Assembly (NCBI RefSeq): GCF_923077115.1
Contig: NZ_CAKLPX010000001.1
Span: forward strand, 372,001-436,000
Length of the DNA: 64,000 nt
From: Sinobacterium norvegicum
Lineage (GTDB): Bacteria; Pseudomonadota; Gammaproteobacteria; Pseudomonadales; Sinobacteriaceae
Direction of reading: 5' to 3'
This document shows positions 27,719-36,515 of the stretch, in pieces (the first letter of the stretch is position 1; every line of letters begins with the position of its first letter). The translations under genes and the position numbers were made by a program. Below the pieces are notes generated by a model, which was not told the DNA's origin, did not search any database, and saw nothing but the letters and a program-made list of their open reading frames with translations.

Positions 27719-29589
27719 TTGGACACCTTGAAATCGTCGTTAACAATGGTTTCGGCAGGGTAGCTGACCCCCGATTTTTTCGACGCCACTACTTCAGCCT
27801 TTACCGTAGGGTCTATCCAATGCAAGCCGGCGCCAAATGAGAACAGCGCCGTCGTCTCCTTGGTACCCATCCACGGCGGCAGTTTCATCCAGCGCCAGTA
27901 GCCAGAACGGGTATAGGGCACAGCAAAAGTGGGAATGAAAATAGCCTTGTCGTAAATCATCTGTTCGAGTTGTTGCGCCAGTTTGATACGCTCATCGCGG
28001 TCAATTGAACGGCGATATTGCTCAATTTTTCCGTCCATTATCGGGTCGGCTGTGTTAGTGATGTTGTTTGTCTGTGGCTTATTAGCATTATCCGAGTGGT
28101 AATGTTGCCAAAAACGTGGAGCTATACCGCCTTCACCCCAGCCCATCCAGGCTATTTGGTGTTTCTTCTCTAACACCTGCTTAAAGCCGGTACTCATGTC
28201 TAAAAACTGTAGTTTCAAATCGATGCCAGCCTTGCGAGCAGACTCTCTCAATATCACCAATCGAGGCGTATGATCATCACTCATGTAGGTCACACGCAGT
28301 GAAAGTGGCTGGCCATTTTTAAGGCGAATACCGTTACTATCTTTCGTGTCCCAACCAGCCTGATCAAGTATGTGATTGGCCTTTGCTAAGTCGAACAAGC
28401 GGGGGCGAATGCTGGTATTACTGTAATCACCGTAGCCCTGATGATGGGTGTTAAGCCGTTCGTAGTCATTGCGCAGTACTGTGCTGATGACTTTGTCGAC
28501 ATTGACCGCATGGGCCAGCGCCTTGCGCACGGCAATATCCTGCAATATAGGGTCGGCGGAGTTTAGCCACATGCCAGAGGAGGGGACGGGTACATCGTTA
28601 TAAAATTTTGCCTTGATGATATAACCGTTATCAAAGGGTTTTCCTTGAGCCTTGCCGTGCCAAAGTCTGGGCATGACCAAGGTAAAGGTATCTATTTCAC
28701 CCTTAAGAAAATAGCGAAACGCCACATCGTCATTACGAATCACTTTTAATCGTAACGTGTCGGGGTTGAAGCGGTGGCGATAATACTTCTTGTCGTTGGC
28801 CCACCAATCCTCGTTACGATAAAAATCGATGTATTTTCCCTTTTTGAAGGCACCAATATTATAGGCGCCGGTAACCGGCGGTATTTTCCAGTTGTAATCA
28901 CGCACCCAGTTGTCAGTCAATTTATAGAAGTGCTGCGGCTGGGGTGAAATGGCTGTGGCGAATAACAACTCATCCTGGGGTTTGGCATTACCACTTTCAA
29001 CGGCAATGGTGTAGTCGTCGTATTTTGTAATGCCGACAATCTGCTCAGTGAAATAATTATTGTAAAAGGGCGCAATGATTTCCTTGGCACGCATAAAATC
29101 GATGGCATAGAGGTAGTCGTCGGCGGTGACAGGCTTACCATCCGACCAGCGTGCGTCAGGGTCCAGCCTGTAATAGACGGTCTTACCATCGGCACCAAAG
29201 GCCCAGTGCGTGGCCAGGCTCGGTAAGGGTTGCTGGCTGTTAGGGTGTTTGTCTAACAGACTGAGGTTTAGCGAACGTATGTAGCCGGCAAAGCCACCGT
29301 TTGAATCGGGGCCGACTGTTCTGAAGGTCATTGGAAAGGAGCCAATGTAGTCTCGCTGCATACCCCCTCGGATGGCCTCCTCGGCGGCAAAGACAGAGTC
29401 ACTATTATTGGTTTGCCAATCAACAGCCTCTTTCAAAGTGGTGCTGGGGTATTGCACAATCTCGATGCCATCCAGGGGTTGCCAGGCGGTTAGATTGTCC
29501 TCAGATTGACTGCAGCCGACCATGGCAAGGCAGGCCAGCGGCAACGCTAGCTTGGCGAGACAGTGATAAAACTTACTTAAAATAGGCAT
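27715..29589 (-). CDS. Peptide ABC transporter substrate-binding lipoprotein (YejA/Npp-type, SBP family 5)
   Basis: A 624-residue periplasmic binding protein of the SBP_bac_5 family, large like YejA. The N-terminus has a signal helix (LALPLACLAMVGC) with a lipobox-like Cys, so it is probably anchored in the membrane. Family segments include WAFGADGKTVYYRLDPDARWSDG, DNWVRDYNWKIPPVTGAYNI and IAWMGWGEGGIAPRFWQHYH. The ligand is likely an oligopeptide; relatives import microcin C- or peptidyl-nucleoside-like compounds, which is family knowledge. ATG 29589 overlaps the preceding permease gene by 17 bases; an earlier in-frame start (29628) would overlap more. Unusually, it sits between permease and ATPase genes rather than first in the operon. 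Confidence 0.9.
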   Translation of the reverse strand: MPILSKFYHCLAKLALPLACLAMVGCSQSEDNLTAWQPLDGIEIVQYPSTTLKEAVDWQTNNSDSVFAAEEAIRGGMQRDYIGSFPMTFRTVGPDSNGGFAGYIRSLNLSLLDKHPNSQQPLPSLATHWAFGADGKTVYYRLDPDARWSDGKPVTADDYLYAIDFMRAKEIIAPFYNNYFTEQIVGITKYDDYTIAVESGNAKPQDELLFATAISPQPQHFYKLTDNWVRDYNWKIPPVTGAYNIGAFKKGKYIDFYRNEDWWANDKKYYRHRFNPDTLRLKVIRNDDVAFRYFLKGEIDTFTLVMPRLWHGKAQGKPFDNGYIIKAKFYNDVPVPSSGMWLNSADPILQDIAVRKALAHAVNVDKVISTVLRNDYERLNTHHQGYGDYSNTSIRPRLFDLAKANHILDQAGWDTKDSNGIRLKNGQPLSLRVTYMSDDHTPRLVILRESARKAGIDLKLQFLDMSTGFKQVLEKKHQIAWMGWGEGGIAPRFWQHYHSDNANKPQTNNITNTADPIMDGKIEQYRRSIDRDERIKLAQQLEQMIYDKAIFIPTFAVPYTRSGYWRWMKLPPWMGTKETTALFSFGAGLHWIDPTVKAEVVASKKSGVSYPAETIVNDDFKVSK

Positions 29590-30616
29590 ATTTTTTCGGG
29601 TCAAAGGCTTCTCGAATGGCTTCGCCAATAAAGGTCACCATGGTTAATACCACCGTCATGGCAACGATGACAGAAAGAACGATCCATTCGTATTGTAAAT
29701 TATTGGTTCCCTGTGCCAGCAAGTCACCCCAGCTGGGTGTGGTCTTGGGCAGGCCAAAGCCTAGATAATCGAGGGCGGTGAGTGAGGAGATGCCGGCGGC
29801 AATAGAGAACGGGATAAAAGTCACTAATAATGAAATCGTATTGGGTAGGATATGCCGGAACAGTATGCGGCTCTGACTGGCACCGATGGCTCTCGCCGCC
29901 ATGACATATTCACGGCTGGCCTCGCGGTAGGTTACGGTTCGCATATACCAGGTAATGCCCATCCATCCGAACAACACCATTAACACCACCAGAGTCCAGA
30001 AACTAGGGACAATGATTGAGGCGATAATCATGATGACGTAGAGAAAGGGGACATTGGACCAAATCTCTATGATGCGCTGGCCAAATAAGTCGACCTTGCC
30101 ACCTAAGAAGCCCATTAAACAGCCAATGCTGACACCGATGATATAGTTGCATATCAGCAGGATAAGGCTGAATGCCATGGCGGTACGAAAACCATAAACG
30201 AGGCGGGCAAGCACGTCGCGACCACTGGTATCGGTACCCAGCCAGTGTTGCAGAGAGGGGGGATAGGGAGGGAAATCGGTCAGGTTGAGATCAATCTCAG
30301 TGGGTGAATATGGCACGGGTGGCATAATCACCCAGCCCTCGCCACTGTCTTTGAGCGTCTGCTTTAGGTCACGATAGTCTGTTTCAAACGCGCGTTGTTG
30401 GCCAAAATTCTGGCCGTCAATCACCGCGCCGTAGGTAGGGAAATAGAATTCGCCCTGGTAGTTGACCACAAGGGCTCGATTGCTGATTAACAACTCGGCA
30501 AAACAGCTGAGCAGCAATAACCCGACTAATAACACGGCGGAATAATAGCCGCGCTTAATCGCCTTAAATCGCTGCCATTGTCGCTTGCCCTGAGGGCTGA
30601 GGGTAAACATACTCAT
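29573..30616 (-). CDS. Peptide ABC transporter permease (YejE type)
   Basis: A 347-residue inner-membrane permease. It has an N-terminal helix, a large periplasmic segment (about residues 45-130, with EFYFPTYGAVIDGQNFGQQ) characteristic of YejE, then QHWLGTDTSGRDVLARLVYG and five further helices. The EAA loop that contacts the ATPases is MAARAIGASQSRILFRHILPN. Start ATG 30616 overlaps the stop of the YejB-type gene as ATGA. It pairs with the YejB-type permease to form the channel. Confidence 0.92.
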   Translation of the reverse strand: MSMFTLSPQGKRQWQRFKAIKRGYYSAVLLVGLLLLSCFAELLISNRALVVNYQGEFYFPTYGAVIDGQNFGQQRAFETDYRDLKQTLKDSGEGWVIMPPVPYSPTEIDLNLTDFPPYPPSLQHWLGTDTSGRDVLARLVYGFRTAMAFSLILLICNYIIGVSIGCLMGFLGGKVDLFGQRIIEIWSNVPFLYVIMIIASIIVPSFWTLVVLMVLFGWMGITWYMRTVTYREASREYVMAARAIGASQSRILFRHILPNTISLLVTFIPFSIAAGISSLTALDYLGFGLPKTTPSWGDLLAQGTNNLQYEWIVLSVIVAMTVVLTMVTFIGEAIREAFDPKKYAYFK

Positions 30617-31635
30617 TCGAATTTCACCCGTGGGTCGGCGAGCGCGACAAAGAAATCAGAGAGAATATTACCGAGAAGAAATAACAATGCAGAAATGGCC
30701 AAGATACCCATGACGACGGGGTAGTCACGCTCCAGCACCGATTCATAGCCCAGTAAGCCCATGCCGTCGATATTAAAGATTGCCTCGATTAAGAACGAAC
30801 CACCCAATACCGCTGTTAGGCTGCTGCCAAAACCGGTGGCCAATGGTATGAGACTGTTACGCAGGGCGTGACCGAAGATTGCCTGTTTATAATCAAGCCC
30901 CTTGGCGACGGCTGTGCGTACATAATCGGCTGCGAGATTATCCATCAAGGTGTTTTTAACGATCAGTGTTAGCTGAGCAAAACTACCGGCCACATAAGCG
31001 GCGAGGGGAAGAACAGCATGATAGAGAATATCGAGTATTTTGTTACCCAGGCTGAGGCTGTCGTAATCATCGCTGCTGAAGCCACCGAGTGGAAAAACAT
31101 CCCAGTGTGAGGCGAATAGGGTAATCAGTGAAATACCCACCACATAGCCAGGCACGGCGTAACCAATAAAGACTAAAATGGATGAGGTATTATCTATCAC
31201 GGTTTGATGTTTAATGGCCTTGATAATCCCCAGGGGAATACAAATACCATAGGTAATAATCAACGTCGCAAAGGCATAGAATAACGACACCGGTAAGCGG
31301 TCTCTAATTAAGTGCCAGACGGGTTCGTGATAACGGGTTGATATGCCCAGATCAAATTGCACCAGTTTCGACAGCCAGATGCCATAGCTGATCAACACCG
31401 GCTTATCGAAGCCATAGTAGGCACGGAGTTCGTCTAACTGTTGGTCGGATAAACTACTGCCGCTGGTGGTATCACTGCTGGCGCTGGCCGCCTCCGAAGC
31501 AGCCATACTTTGCTGTTGGATTAGCCGTTCGATAGGCCCGCCAGGAACGGCGCGCGTAATCGCAAAAATAAGTAGCGTAATACCAATAAAGGTGGGCACG
31601 ATCAGTAACAATCGTCGAATGAAATAACTGGTCAT
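30613..31635 (-). CDS. Peptide ABC transporter permease (YejB type), first gene of importer operon
   Basis: A 340-residue inner-membrane permease with about six helices. YejB-type features are the opening FIRRLLLIVPTFIGITLLIF, VPGGPIERL, a Ser/Ala-rich periplasmic insert (about 45-65), YYGFDKPVLISYG, and the EAA loop VRTAVAKGLDYKQAIFGHALRNS. ATG 31635 (MTSYFIRR) is preferred over a TTG six codons upstream; neither has a strong ribosome binding site. A perfect 11-bp inverted repeat lies about 67-107 bases upstream and may be an operator. It starts a run of five genes with overlapping ends. Confidence 0.92.
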   Translation of the reverse strand: MTSYFIRRLLLIVPTFIGITLLIFAITRAVPGGPIERLIQQQSMAASEAASASSDTTSGSSLSDQQLDELRAYYGFDKPVLISYGIWLSKLVQFDLGISTRYHEPVWHLIRDRLPVSLFYAFATLIITYGICIPLGIIKAIKHQTVIDNTSSILVFIGYAVPGYVVGISLITLFASHWDVFPLGGFSSDDYDSLSLGNKILDILYHAVLPLAAYVAGSFAQLTLIVKNTLMDNLAADYVRTAVAKGLDYKQAIFGHALRNSLIPLATGFGSSLTAVLGGSFLIEAIFNIDGMGLLGYESVLERDYPVVMGILAISALLFLLGNILSDFFVALADPRVKFE

Positions 31636-31701
31636 TGATAGCGGGTAATTCAATAGTGATGAATGTGGATCCAGCTTAATACGTTCATGCCATTATTGCA
31701 T

Positions 31702-31741
31702 CGTAGATTGTTCATTTTATGCTAAAAATTAACAATCTACG
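31702..31741. repeat. Perfect 11-bp inverted repeat between the peptide importer operon and mltD
   Basis: CGTAGATTGTT (31702-31712) and AACAATCTACG (31731-31741) are exact reverse complements with an 18-base AT-rich spacer. It sits 66 bases before the YejB-type start and just after the mltD stop. There is no T-run, so a regulator binding site is at least as likely as a terminator for mltD. Confidence 0.6.
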
Positions 31742-31758
31742 TGCGATATTAATGACGC

Positions 31759-33423
31759 TTATCGGCGTCCACTGGTGACATCAACATACAGCGTCAGACG
31801 TTGACCGGGCTGCAAGTAATCCTGCGAGTCGAGGGTGTTCCATTTGACGATATCGCTGACTGCAACTTTGAAGTGACCGGCTATTCTGGCAAGTGAATCC
31901 CCGGAACGTACCTTATAGCCAAGCTTGCGGGTCGTTGCAGTGCGGTTGTTTTGGCTGATAGCGGTGGGCGATGGCTGCCAGATGACCAGTTTTTTACCAA
32001 TGGATAGTGTGTCGCCTGGGGCCATTGAATTCCAGCTGGCTAACTGTCGGGTAGTGACATTGTTTTTGTTAGCAATCTGCCAAAATGAATCACCTGCACG
32101 AACGGTATACTCATTTTTGCGTAGATTTCCCTGTTTGTTTTTGGCTTTTATTTTATTGGCGCTGCGCTGATCGGCGCTGAGCGAATAGTGTTCGACGGGT
32201 TTACTGGACTTTGGAATCATCAACATCTGGCCGGTACGAATGGTGCTGCCCTTGATATTGTTTGAGTTTTGAATAACCGCCACAGTGGTTTTGTGGCGCT
32301 TGGCTATACTGCCGAGGTTGTCACCGCTCTGTATCTTATAACGCTGCCACGTGACGCGCTGATTGGGGTCAAGTTGCTGCAACGCAGTTGAGAAGACTTC
32401 TTTACTGGTTATTGGAATAACTAATTCATGACTGCCATTAGGATCTGTCGCCCACTGATTGTGGCCGGGGTTTAAACGGTATAAATCATCGGTGGCTATT
32501 TGGGCCATCTCGGCTGCCTGAGCAAGATCGATCTGCGAACTGACGTTGACCACCGTAAAGTAGGGCTGATTATCGATCATCGGCATAGGCATGTTGTACT
32601 TAGCCGGCTGTGAAATTAATTCGGCCAAGGCCAGCACTTTCGGTATATAGGCCTTGGTTTCGCGGGGCAGGTCGAGCGACCAATAATCAGTAGGCTTGCC
32701 CAGTTTTTTATTCTTTCTGATCGCCCGGTCTACGGTGCCAAGACCAGAGTTGTAGGCGGCCAGTGCTAACTCCCAGTCGCCGTCATAACGTTTAGCCAGT
32801 GTGGTGAAGTACGTTAATGCAGCATTGGTAGAGGCCACCACATCACGACGACCGTCATACCACCAGCTTTGATCTAAACCAAAACTCTTGCCTGTACTGG
32901 GAATGAATTGCCACATACCAGCTGCACGGCCATGCGAATAAGCAAAGGGGTCATAGGCCGACTCAACAATGGGCACCAGTGCTAATTCTACCGGGATGCC
33001 GCGCCGTTCGATTTCTTCTGTGATGTAGAACAAATAAGGAGTGGCGCGTTGACTGACCCGGTTCATATATTGAGGGTGTTTCTGGTACCAGTTGAGTTGC
33101 GCTTGTACCTGTGGTCGATGCAGCTCAGTAGAAAGACTGAAGTCATCGCGGATACGCTGCCATACATCGTCATAGTGGATATCGTGAAATTGCTCGGCCG
33201 GAATATTGTCCAGGCCAGGACTGCAGCGGCTTATTTGCTTCACAGTGATGTGGTTGTCAGGGTAGCTTGCAACAAAATCTGCTTCGCTATTCGGTTGTTC
33301 GGTAGCCGGAGTTTTGTTCAACAATGCACTGTTGCAGCCGGCCAACATGCCGGCGCTTAGCGAGAGAAATATAAGATGACGAGTTAACAAAACAATATGA
33401 CTCCAAAAGCTGATGATCAACAT
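31759..33423 (-). CDS. mltD: MltD-type membrane-bound lytic transglycosylase with three LysM domains
   Basis: Cleaves peptidoglycan glycan strands to 1,6-anhydromuropeptides. The protein begins with a signal sequence and lipobox LAGC (Cys about residue 30), so it is an outer-membrane lipoprotein. The GH23 domain (about 130-280) has the catalytic Glu in PIVESAYDPFA, then GMWQFIPSTGKSFGL and AALAAYNSGLGTV. Three LysM repeats follow, opening YKIQSGDNLGSIA, YTVRAGDSFWQIA and YKVRSGDSLARIA; E. coli MltD has two. I use ATG 33423; a TTG at 33390 with GGAG upstream is a credible alternative and gives a shorter signal peptide. It follows gloB by 34 bases. Confidence 0.9.
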   Translation of the reverse strand: MLIISFWSHIVLLTRHLIFLSLSAGMLAGCNSALLNKTPATEQPNSEADFVASYPDNHITVKQISRCSPGLDNIPAEQFHDIHYDDVWQRIRDDFSLSTELHRPQVQAQLNWYQKHPQYMNRVSQRATPYLFYITEEIERRGIPVELALVPIVESAYDPFAYSHGRAAGMWQFIPSTGKSFGLDQSWWYDGRRDVVASTNAALTYFTTLAKRYDGDWELALAAYNSGLGTVDRAIRKNKKLGKPTDYWSLDLPRETKAYIPKVLALAELISQPAKYNMPMPMIDNQPYFTVVNVSSQIDLAQAAEMAQIATDDLYRLNPGHNQWATDPNGSHELVIPITSKEVFSTALQQLDPNQRVTWQRYKIQSGDNLGSIAKRHKTTVAVIQNSNNIKGSTIRTGQMLMIPKSSKPVEHYSLSADQRSANKIKAKNKQGNLRKNEYTVRAGDSFWQIANKNNVTTRQLASWNSMAPGDTLSIGKKLVIWQPSPTAISQNNRTATTRKLGYKVRSGDSLARIAGHFKVAVSDIVKWNTLDSQDYLQPGQRLTLYVDVTSGRR

Positions 33424-33457
33424 AAACGGGGTTGCGATGACAATGCTAACACGATTG

Positions 33458-34240
33458 CTAAAAAGCGTCCTTCCATTGTCGTATGGCGGCAAATACTTGC
33501 TCAACATCTGAGGGGTTGATCTCATTTGTACTCAAAGCCGTAGCAGCGTCAATGACAGAGACTTGATTACAGCGTAGAAATGGATTGGTGGCCAGTTCTG
33601 TCCTAATAAATGTAGGAACGGTTGCAATGTTATTAGCCCTGTCGTTGTCAACCTTGATCACACGCTCGGCCAACACCGTGTTGTTGGGTTCAACGGCTTG
33701 TGCAAATAGCAGATTAGCTTGGGTGTATTCATGCGCACAATAGACGGCGGTTTCTCCCGGCAGCTCAGCAAGTAATGACAATGATTGATGCATCTGCGCG
33801 TAGGTGCCTTCGAAAACTCGGCCACAACCACCTGCGAATAAGGTGTCACCACAAAAAAGCGTGGGTCGATTATCACTGCCAAGATTGAAGTAGGCAATGT
33901 GGTCGAGGGTGTGGCCTGGTACACCAATAACCTGATAAATGTCGCCTAAAACATCGACATCATCACCTTGGCCAACACTGATATCCGCCTGTTTATAGGG
34001 GCTGTTATGGGGTGCGTAAACCGTTACGTCGGGGTAGGCCTTACGTAATTCTTCGATACCACCAACATGGTCGAGGTGGTGGTGAGTGATTAAAATAGTG
34101 GTGAGTTTAAGATTGAGATCTTGCAGTCGCTCAATGACAGGCTGCGCATCACCCGGGTCGACAACAGCAGCCAAGCCGGCGTTACTCAGCAACCAGATAT
34201 AGTTATCATTAAACGCTTCAATTCTGTCAATGGATTGCAT
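33458..34240 (-). CDS. gloB: Hydroxyacylglutathione hydrolase (glyoxalase II)
   Basis: Hydrolyses S-lactoylglutathione to lactate and glutathione in methylglyoxal detoxification. The 260-residue metallo-beta-lactamase fold shows the metal motif THHHLDHVGG near residue 55, VPGHTLDHIAYF, the bridging Asp in FCGDTLFAGGCGR, and YCAHEYTQANLLFA, then the C-terminal glutathione-binding extension ending NPFLRCNQ...RQWKDAF. ATG 34240 gives the usual opening MQSIDRIEAFNDNYIWLL. It is divergent from the YafS-like gene, an arrangement shared with E. coli. Confidence 0.96.
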   Translation of the reverse strand: MQSIDRIEAFNDNYIWLLSNAGLAAVVDPGDAQPVIERLQDLNLKLTTILITHHHLDHVGGIEELRKAYPDVTVYAPHNSPYKQADISVGQGDDVDVLGDIYQVIGVPGHTLDHIAYFNLGSDNRPTLFCGDTLFAGGCGRVFEGTYAQMHQSLSLLAELPGETAVYCAHEYTQANLLFAQAVEPNNTVLAERVIKVDNDRANNIATVPTFIRTELATNPFLRCNQVSVIDAATALSTNEINPSDVEQVFAAIRQWKDAF

Positions 34241-34389
34241 GTATTTCCGCCGTTAAGTCTCACAGATGTGGCGTATACTTTATGCTAATTAATCACAGAG
34301 TTCGATAGTTAATAGAGTCTATTCAGCTGCTGTTTTGTGTTCTATTATTGTGCTCAATAATCCCCAGTAGGTGCAGGTCATTGAGTAAG

Positions 34390-35178
34390 ATGCGTTTTGG
34401 CTCACCAAGGCCAGTGTTAGAGGTCAGCAAAAAACCGTTGCAACAGTGGTTTACAACCAACTTTGGTCGACACCTTCTCTGCCAAGAGCAGGCCTTGGCC
34501 GGTGACCGGGTTCGAGGCTATTTTGGTCATAGCCTTATTCAGATGTCGAGCCTGGAGAACGCCGAGCTTTATTCCGAGTGCCGTATACACCAAAAGCTCA
34601 GCCTCAACTGTTTCCCCGATAGTACTCAAACTGAATATTGCATTACCACGGAGTTTGAGTCGCTGCCTATTGCCACGGAGTCAGTCGATGTGGTGATTCT
34701 TCACCATGTACTCGAATTCTCAAAAAATCCGCATCAGATGCTTCGTGAGGTACAGCGGGTATTGGTTCCACACGGGCGTGTTATTATTCTCGGTATTAAT
34801 CCCTATAGCTTGCTTGGATTGAGCACCGTCATCAAAGGGGTAGGCCAAGCAGATCGCGTTAGGGCGCGCCCAATCGGTTTGCGCCGGCTCGATGATTGGC
34901 TCAATCTTCTCGGTTTTGGCAGCCCGGTACATCGTTTCGACTGTTATGAGCTGCCCACTAACATCAAGGCGGTTATATCGGCTTCGATGATTTACAGCCA
35001 AATTGCAGCTAGGTTTCAGCTACCAGGTGGTGGCATTTATGTGGCGGAAGCGATAAAAGAGGTACAGCGATTAACACCGTTGAAGCCTAAATTTATAAAG
35101 CTTCGAGGTGGCTTCGATATTCCAATATTTGGCGGTGTGGCAACAACAAAGATTGGCTCAGCCATAGACAAGCGTTAG
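34390..35178 (+). CDS. Class I SAM-dependent methyltransferase, YafS-like
   Basis: A 262-residue putative methyltransferase. SAM-fold features are weak at the N-terminus (FGHSLIQMSSL), but the downstream motif ESVDVVILHHVLEFSKNPHQ and VQRVLVPHGRVIILGINPYS are clear. It lies between gloB and rnhA exactly where E. coli has yafS. Substrate is unknown. I chose ATG 34390 (MRFGSPRPVLEVSKKP); the frame is open further upstream, but the extra residues look non-coding, and GAGTAAG offers only a weak ribosome binding site. Cytoplasmic. Confidence 0.82.
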   Translation: MRFGSPRPVLEVSKKPLQQWFTTNFGRHLLCQEQALAGDRVRGYFGHSLIQMSSLENAELYSECRIHQKLSLNCFPDSTQTEYCITTEFESLPIATESVDVVILHHVLEFSKNPHQMLREVQRVLVPHGRVIILGINPYSLLGLSTVIKGVGQADRVRARPIGLRRLDDWLNLLGFGSPVHRFDCYELPTNIKAVISASMIYSQIAARFQLPGGGIYVAEAIKEVQRLTPLKPKFIKLRGGFDIPIFGGVATTKIGSAIDKR

Positions 35179-35211
35179 ACTGATCGTCAGACAAAACACT
35201 AAGGATAAACA

Positions 35212-35649
35212 TTGAAAAAAGTTGTTATTTTCACCGATGGAGCCTGCAAGGGTAACCCCGGACCAGGTGGCTGGGGTGCCATGCTGCGCTATAACGAGCA
35301 TCAAACGGAGCTCTGTGGTGGTGAAGCAGATACGACCAACAACCGTATGGAGTTAATGGCAGCTATTGAAGGCTTAAAAGCCTTGAAAGAGTCTTGTCAG
35401 GTTGTGCTGACCACAGACTCACAATATGTACGCAAGGGTATTACCGAGTGGATGGTTAATTGGAAAAAGAACGGTTGGAAAACTGCCGCTAAAAAACCGG
35501 TTAAGAATGCCGACCTTTGGCAGCAACTCGATGATCAGGTTAAACGTCATCAGGTTGAATGGAAATGGGTCAAAGGTCATAGCGGCCATCCCGACAACGA
35601 ACTTGCTGACCAACTTGCCAATCGTGGCATCAGTAAAATAGCTAAATAA
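35212..35649 (+). CDS. rnhA: Ribonuclease HI
   Basis: Degrades RNA in RNA-DNA hybrids. The 145-residue protein has the four catalytic carboxylates in context: [16 protein letters not shown] (Asp), [15 protein letters not shown] (Glu), [12 protein letters not shown] (Asp) and [16 protein letters not shown] (Asp). The start is a TTG at 35212, preceded by AAGGATAAACA; no ATG in frame would keep the first beta strand. Eleven bases separate its stop from dnaQ, the neighbour it also has in E. coli, although there the two genes diverge. Confidence 0.96.
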   Translation: MKKVVIFTDGACKGNPGPGGWGAMLRYNEHQTELCGGEADTTNNRMELMAAIEGLKALKESCQVVLTTDSQYVRKGITEWMVNWKKNGWKTAAKKPVKNADLWQQLDDQVKRHQVEWKWVKGHSGHPDNELADQLANRGISKIAK

Positions 35650-35660
35650 TTAAGGTGTCT

Positions 35661-36461
35661 ATGAGACAGGTATTTCTCGATACAGAAACGACGGGGCTAG
35701 AGCCAGAACTCGGCCACCGTATTATCGAAATTGGCTGCATAGAGATGATCGGTCGCCGATTTACGGGGCGTGAGTTTCATGTCTACATCAATCCGCGAAG
35801 AAAAGTCGACGAGGATGCCGCCAAAGTGCATGGTATCAGCGATGATTTTTTGCTCGACAAGCCATATTTTGAAGATATTGCTGATGACTTTATGGCATTT
35901 TTGGCCGGCACCGATGGCGCAGATAAAGCGGAATTGTTAGCCCACAATGCCCCCTTTGATATGAAGTTTATCAATCATGAACTTAAGCTAAACGGCTATC
36001 GCCACGCCCCCGTTGATGACAGCTGGAAGGTGACTAACACCTATGCCATGAGCGATATGGTCACTGGCATGAAAACGAATACCACGCTCGACCGTTTGGT
36101 CAAGCGTTATGCCGAATATCCTTTTGATTACAAAACATTGCACCTCAACCCCGGTGCCAATGGCCGTGGCCAGCCGCTGACTCTGCAAGAGTTGGCAACT
36201 GTTCGCTCGCCGGATAATCACGGCGCCTTGCTGGATACAGAAATGTTGGCCTATGTCTATCTGGCTATTACTGGCGGTCAGACTCAATTGGGCTTATCAG
36301 GTAAGGAGGGGGGGGATAGTCAAGTAACAGCAATAGAGCGGTTGGCTACGGCTGATGACCTGCTGATCGTGAAGCCAAGTAGCCGTGAGCTCGATGACCA
36401 CGAGGCTTATCTGCAGAAGTTGGATAAAAAGAGCGGCGGTAACTGCGTCTGGTTGGGATAA
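35661..36461 (+). CDS. dnaQ: DNA polymerase III epsilon subunit (proofreading exonuclease)
   Basis: The 3'-5' proofreading exonuclease of the replicative polymerase. The 266-residue protein shows Exo I FLDTETTGLEPELGHRIIEIG in shortened form, Exo II LLAHNAPFDMKFIN and Exo IIIe HGALLDTEMLAYVYL, all of the DEDDh class. The C-terminal tail (about residues 195-266) contacts the alpha subunit; it is a little longer than E. coli's (243 in total). ATG 35661 has AAGG at good spacing; a GTG two codons upstream lies inside that site. It ends at a strong shared terminator. Confidence 0.95.
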   Translation: MRQVFLDTETTGLEPELGHRIIEIGCIEMIGRRFTGREFHVYINPRRKVDEDAAKVHGISDDFLLDKPYFEDIADDFMAFLAGTDGADKAELLAHNAPFDMKFINHELKLNGYRHAPVDDSWKVTNTYAMSDMVTGMKTNTTLDRLVKRYAEYPFDYKTLHLNPGANGRGQPLTLQELATVRSPDNHGALLDTEMLAYVYLAITGGQTQLGLSGKEGGDSQVTAIERLATADDLLIVKPSSRELDDHEAYLQKLDKKSGGNCVWLG

Positions 36462-36478
36462 AGCATTCGCTATAGATA

Positions 36479-36515
36479 AAAAAGGGTTGGCGCCGGCAGG
36501 TGCCAACCCTTTTTC
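36479..36515. terminator. Bidirectional intrinsic terminator (dnaQ / nhaB)
   Basis: AAGGGTTGGC (36482-36491) pairs with GCCAACCCTT (36502-36511), with A- and T-runs outside, between convergent dnaQ and nhaB. Confidence 0.88.
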
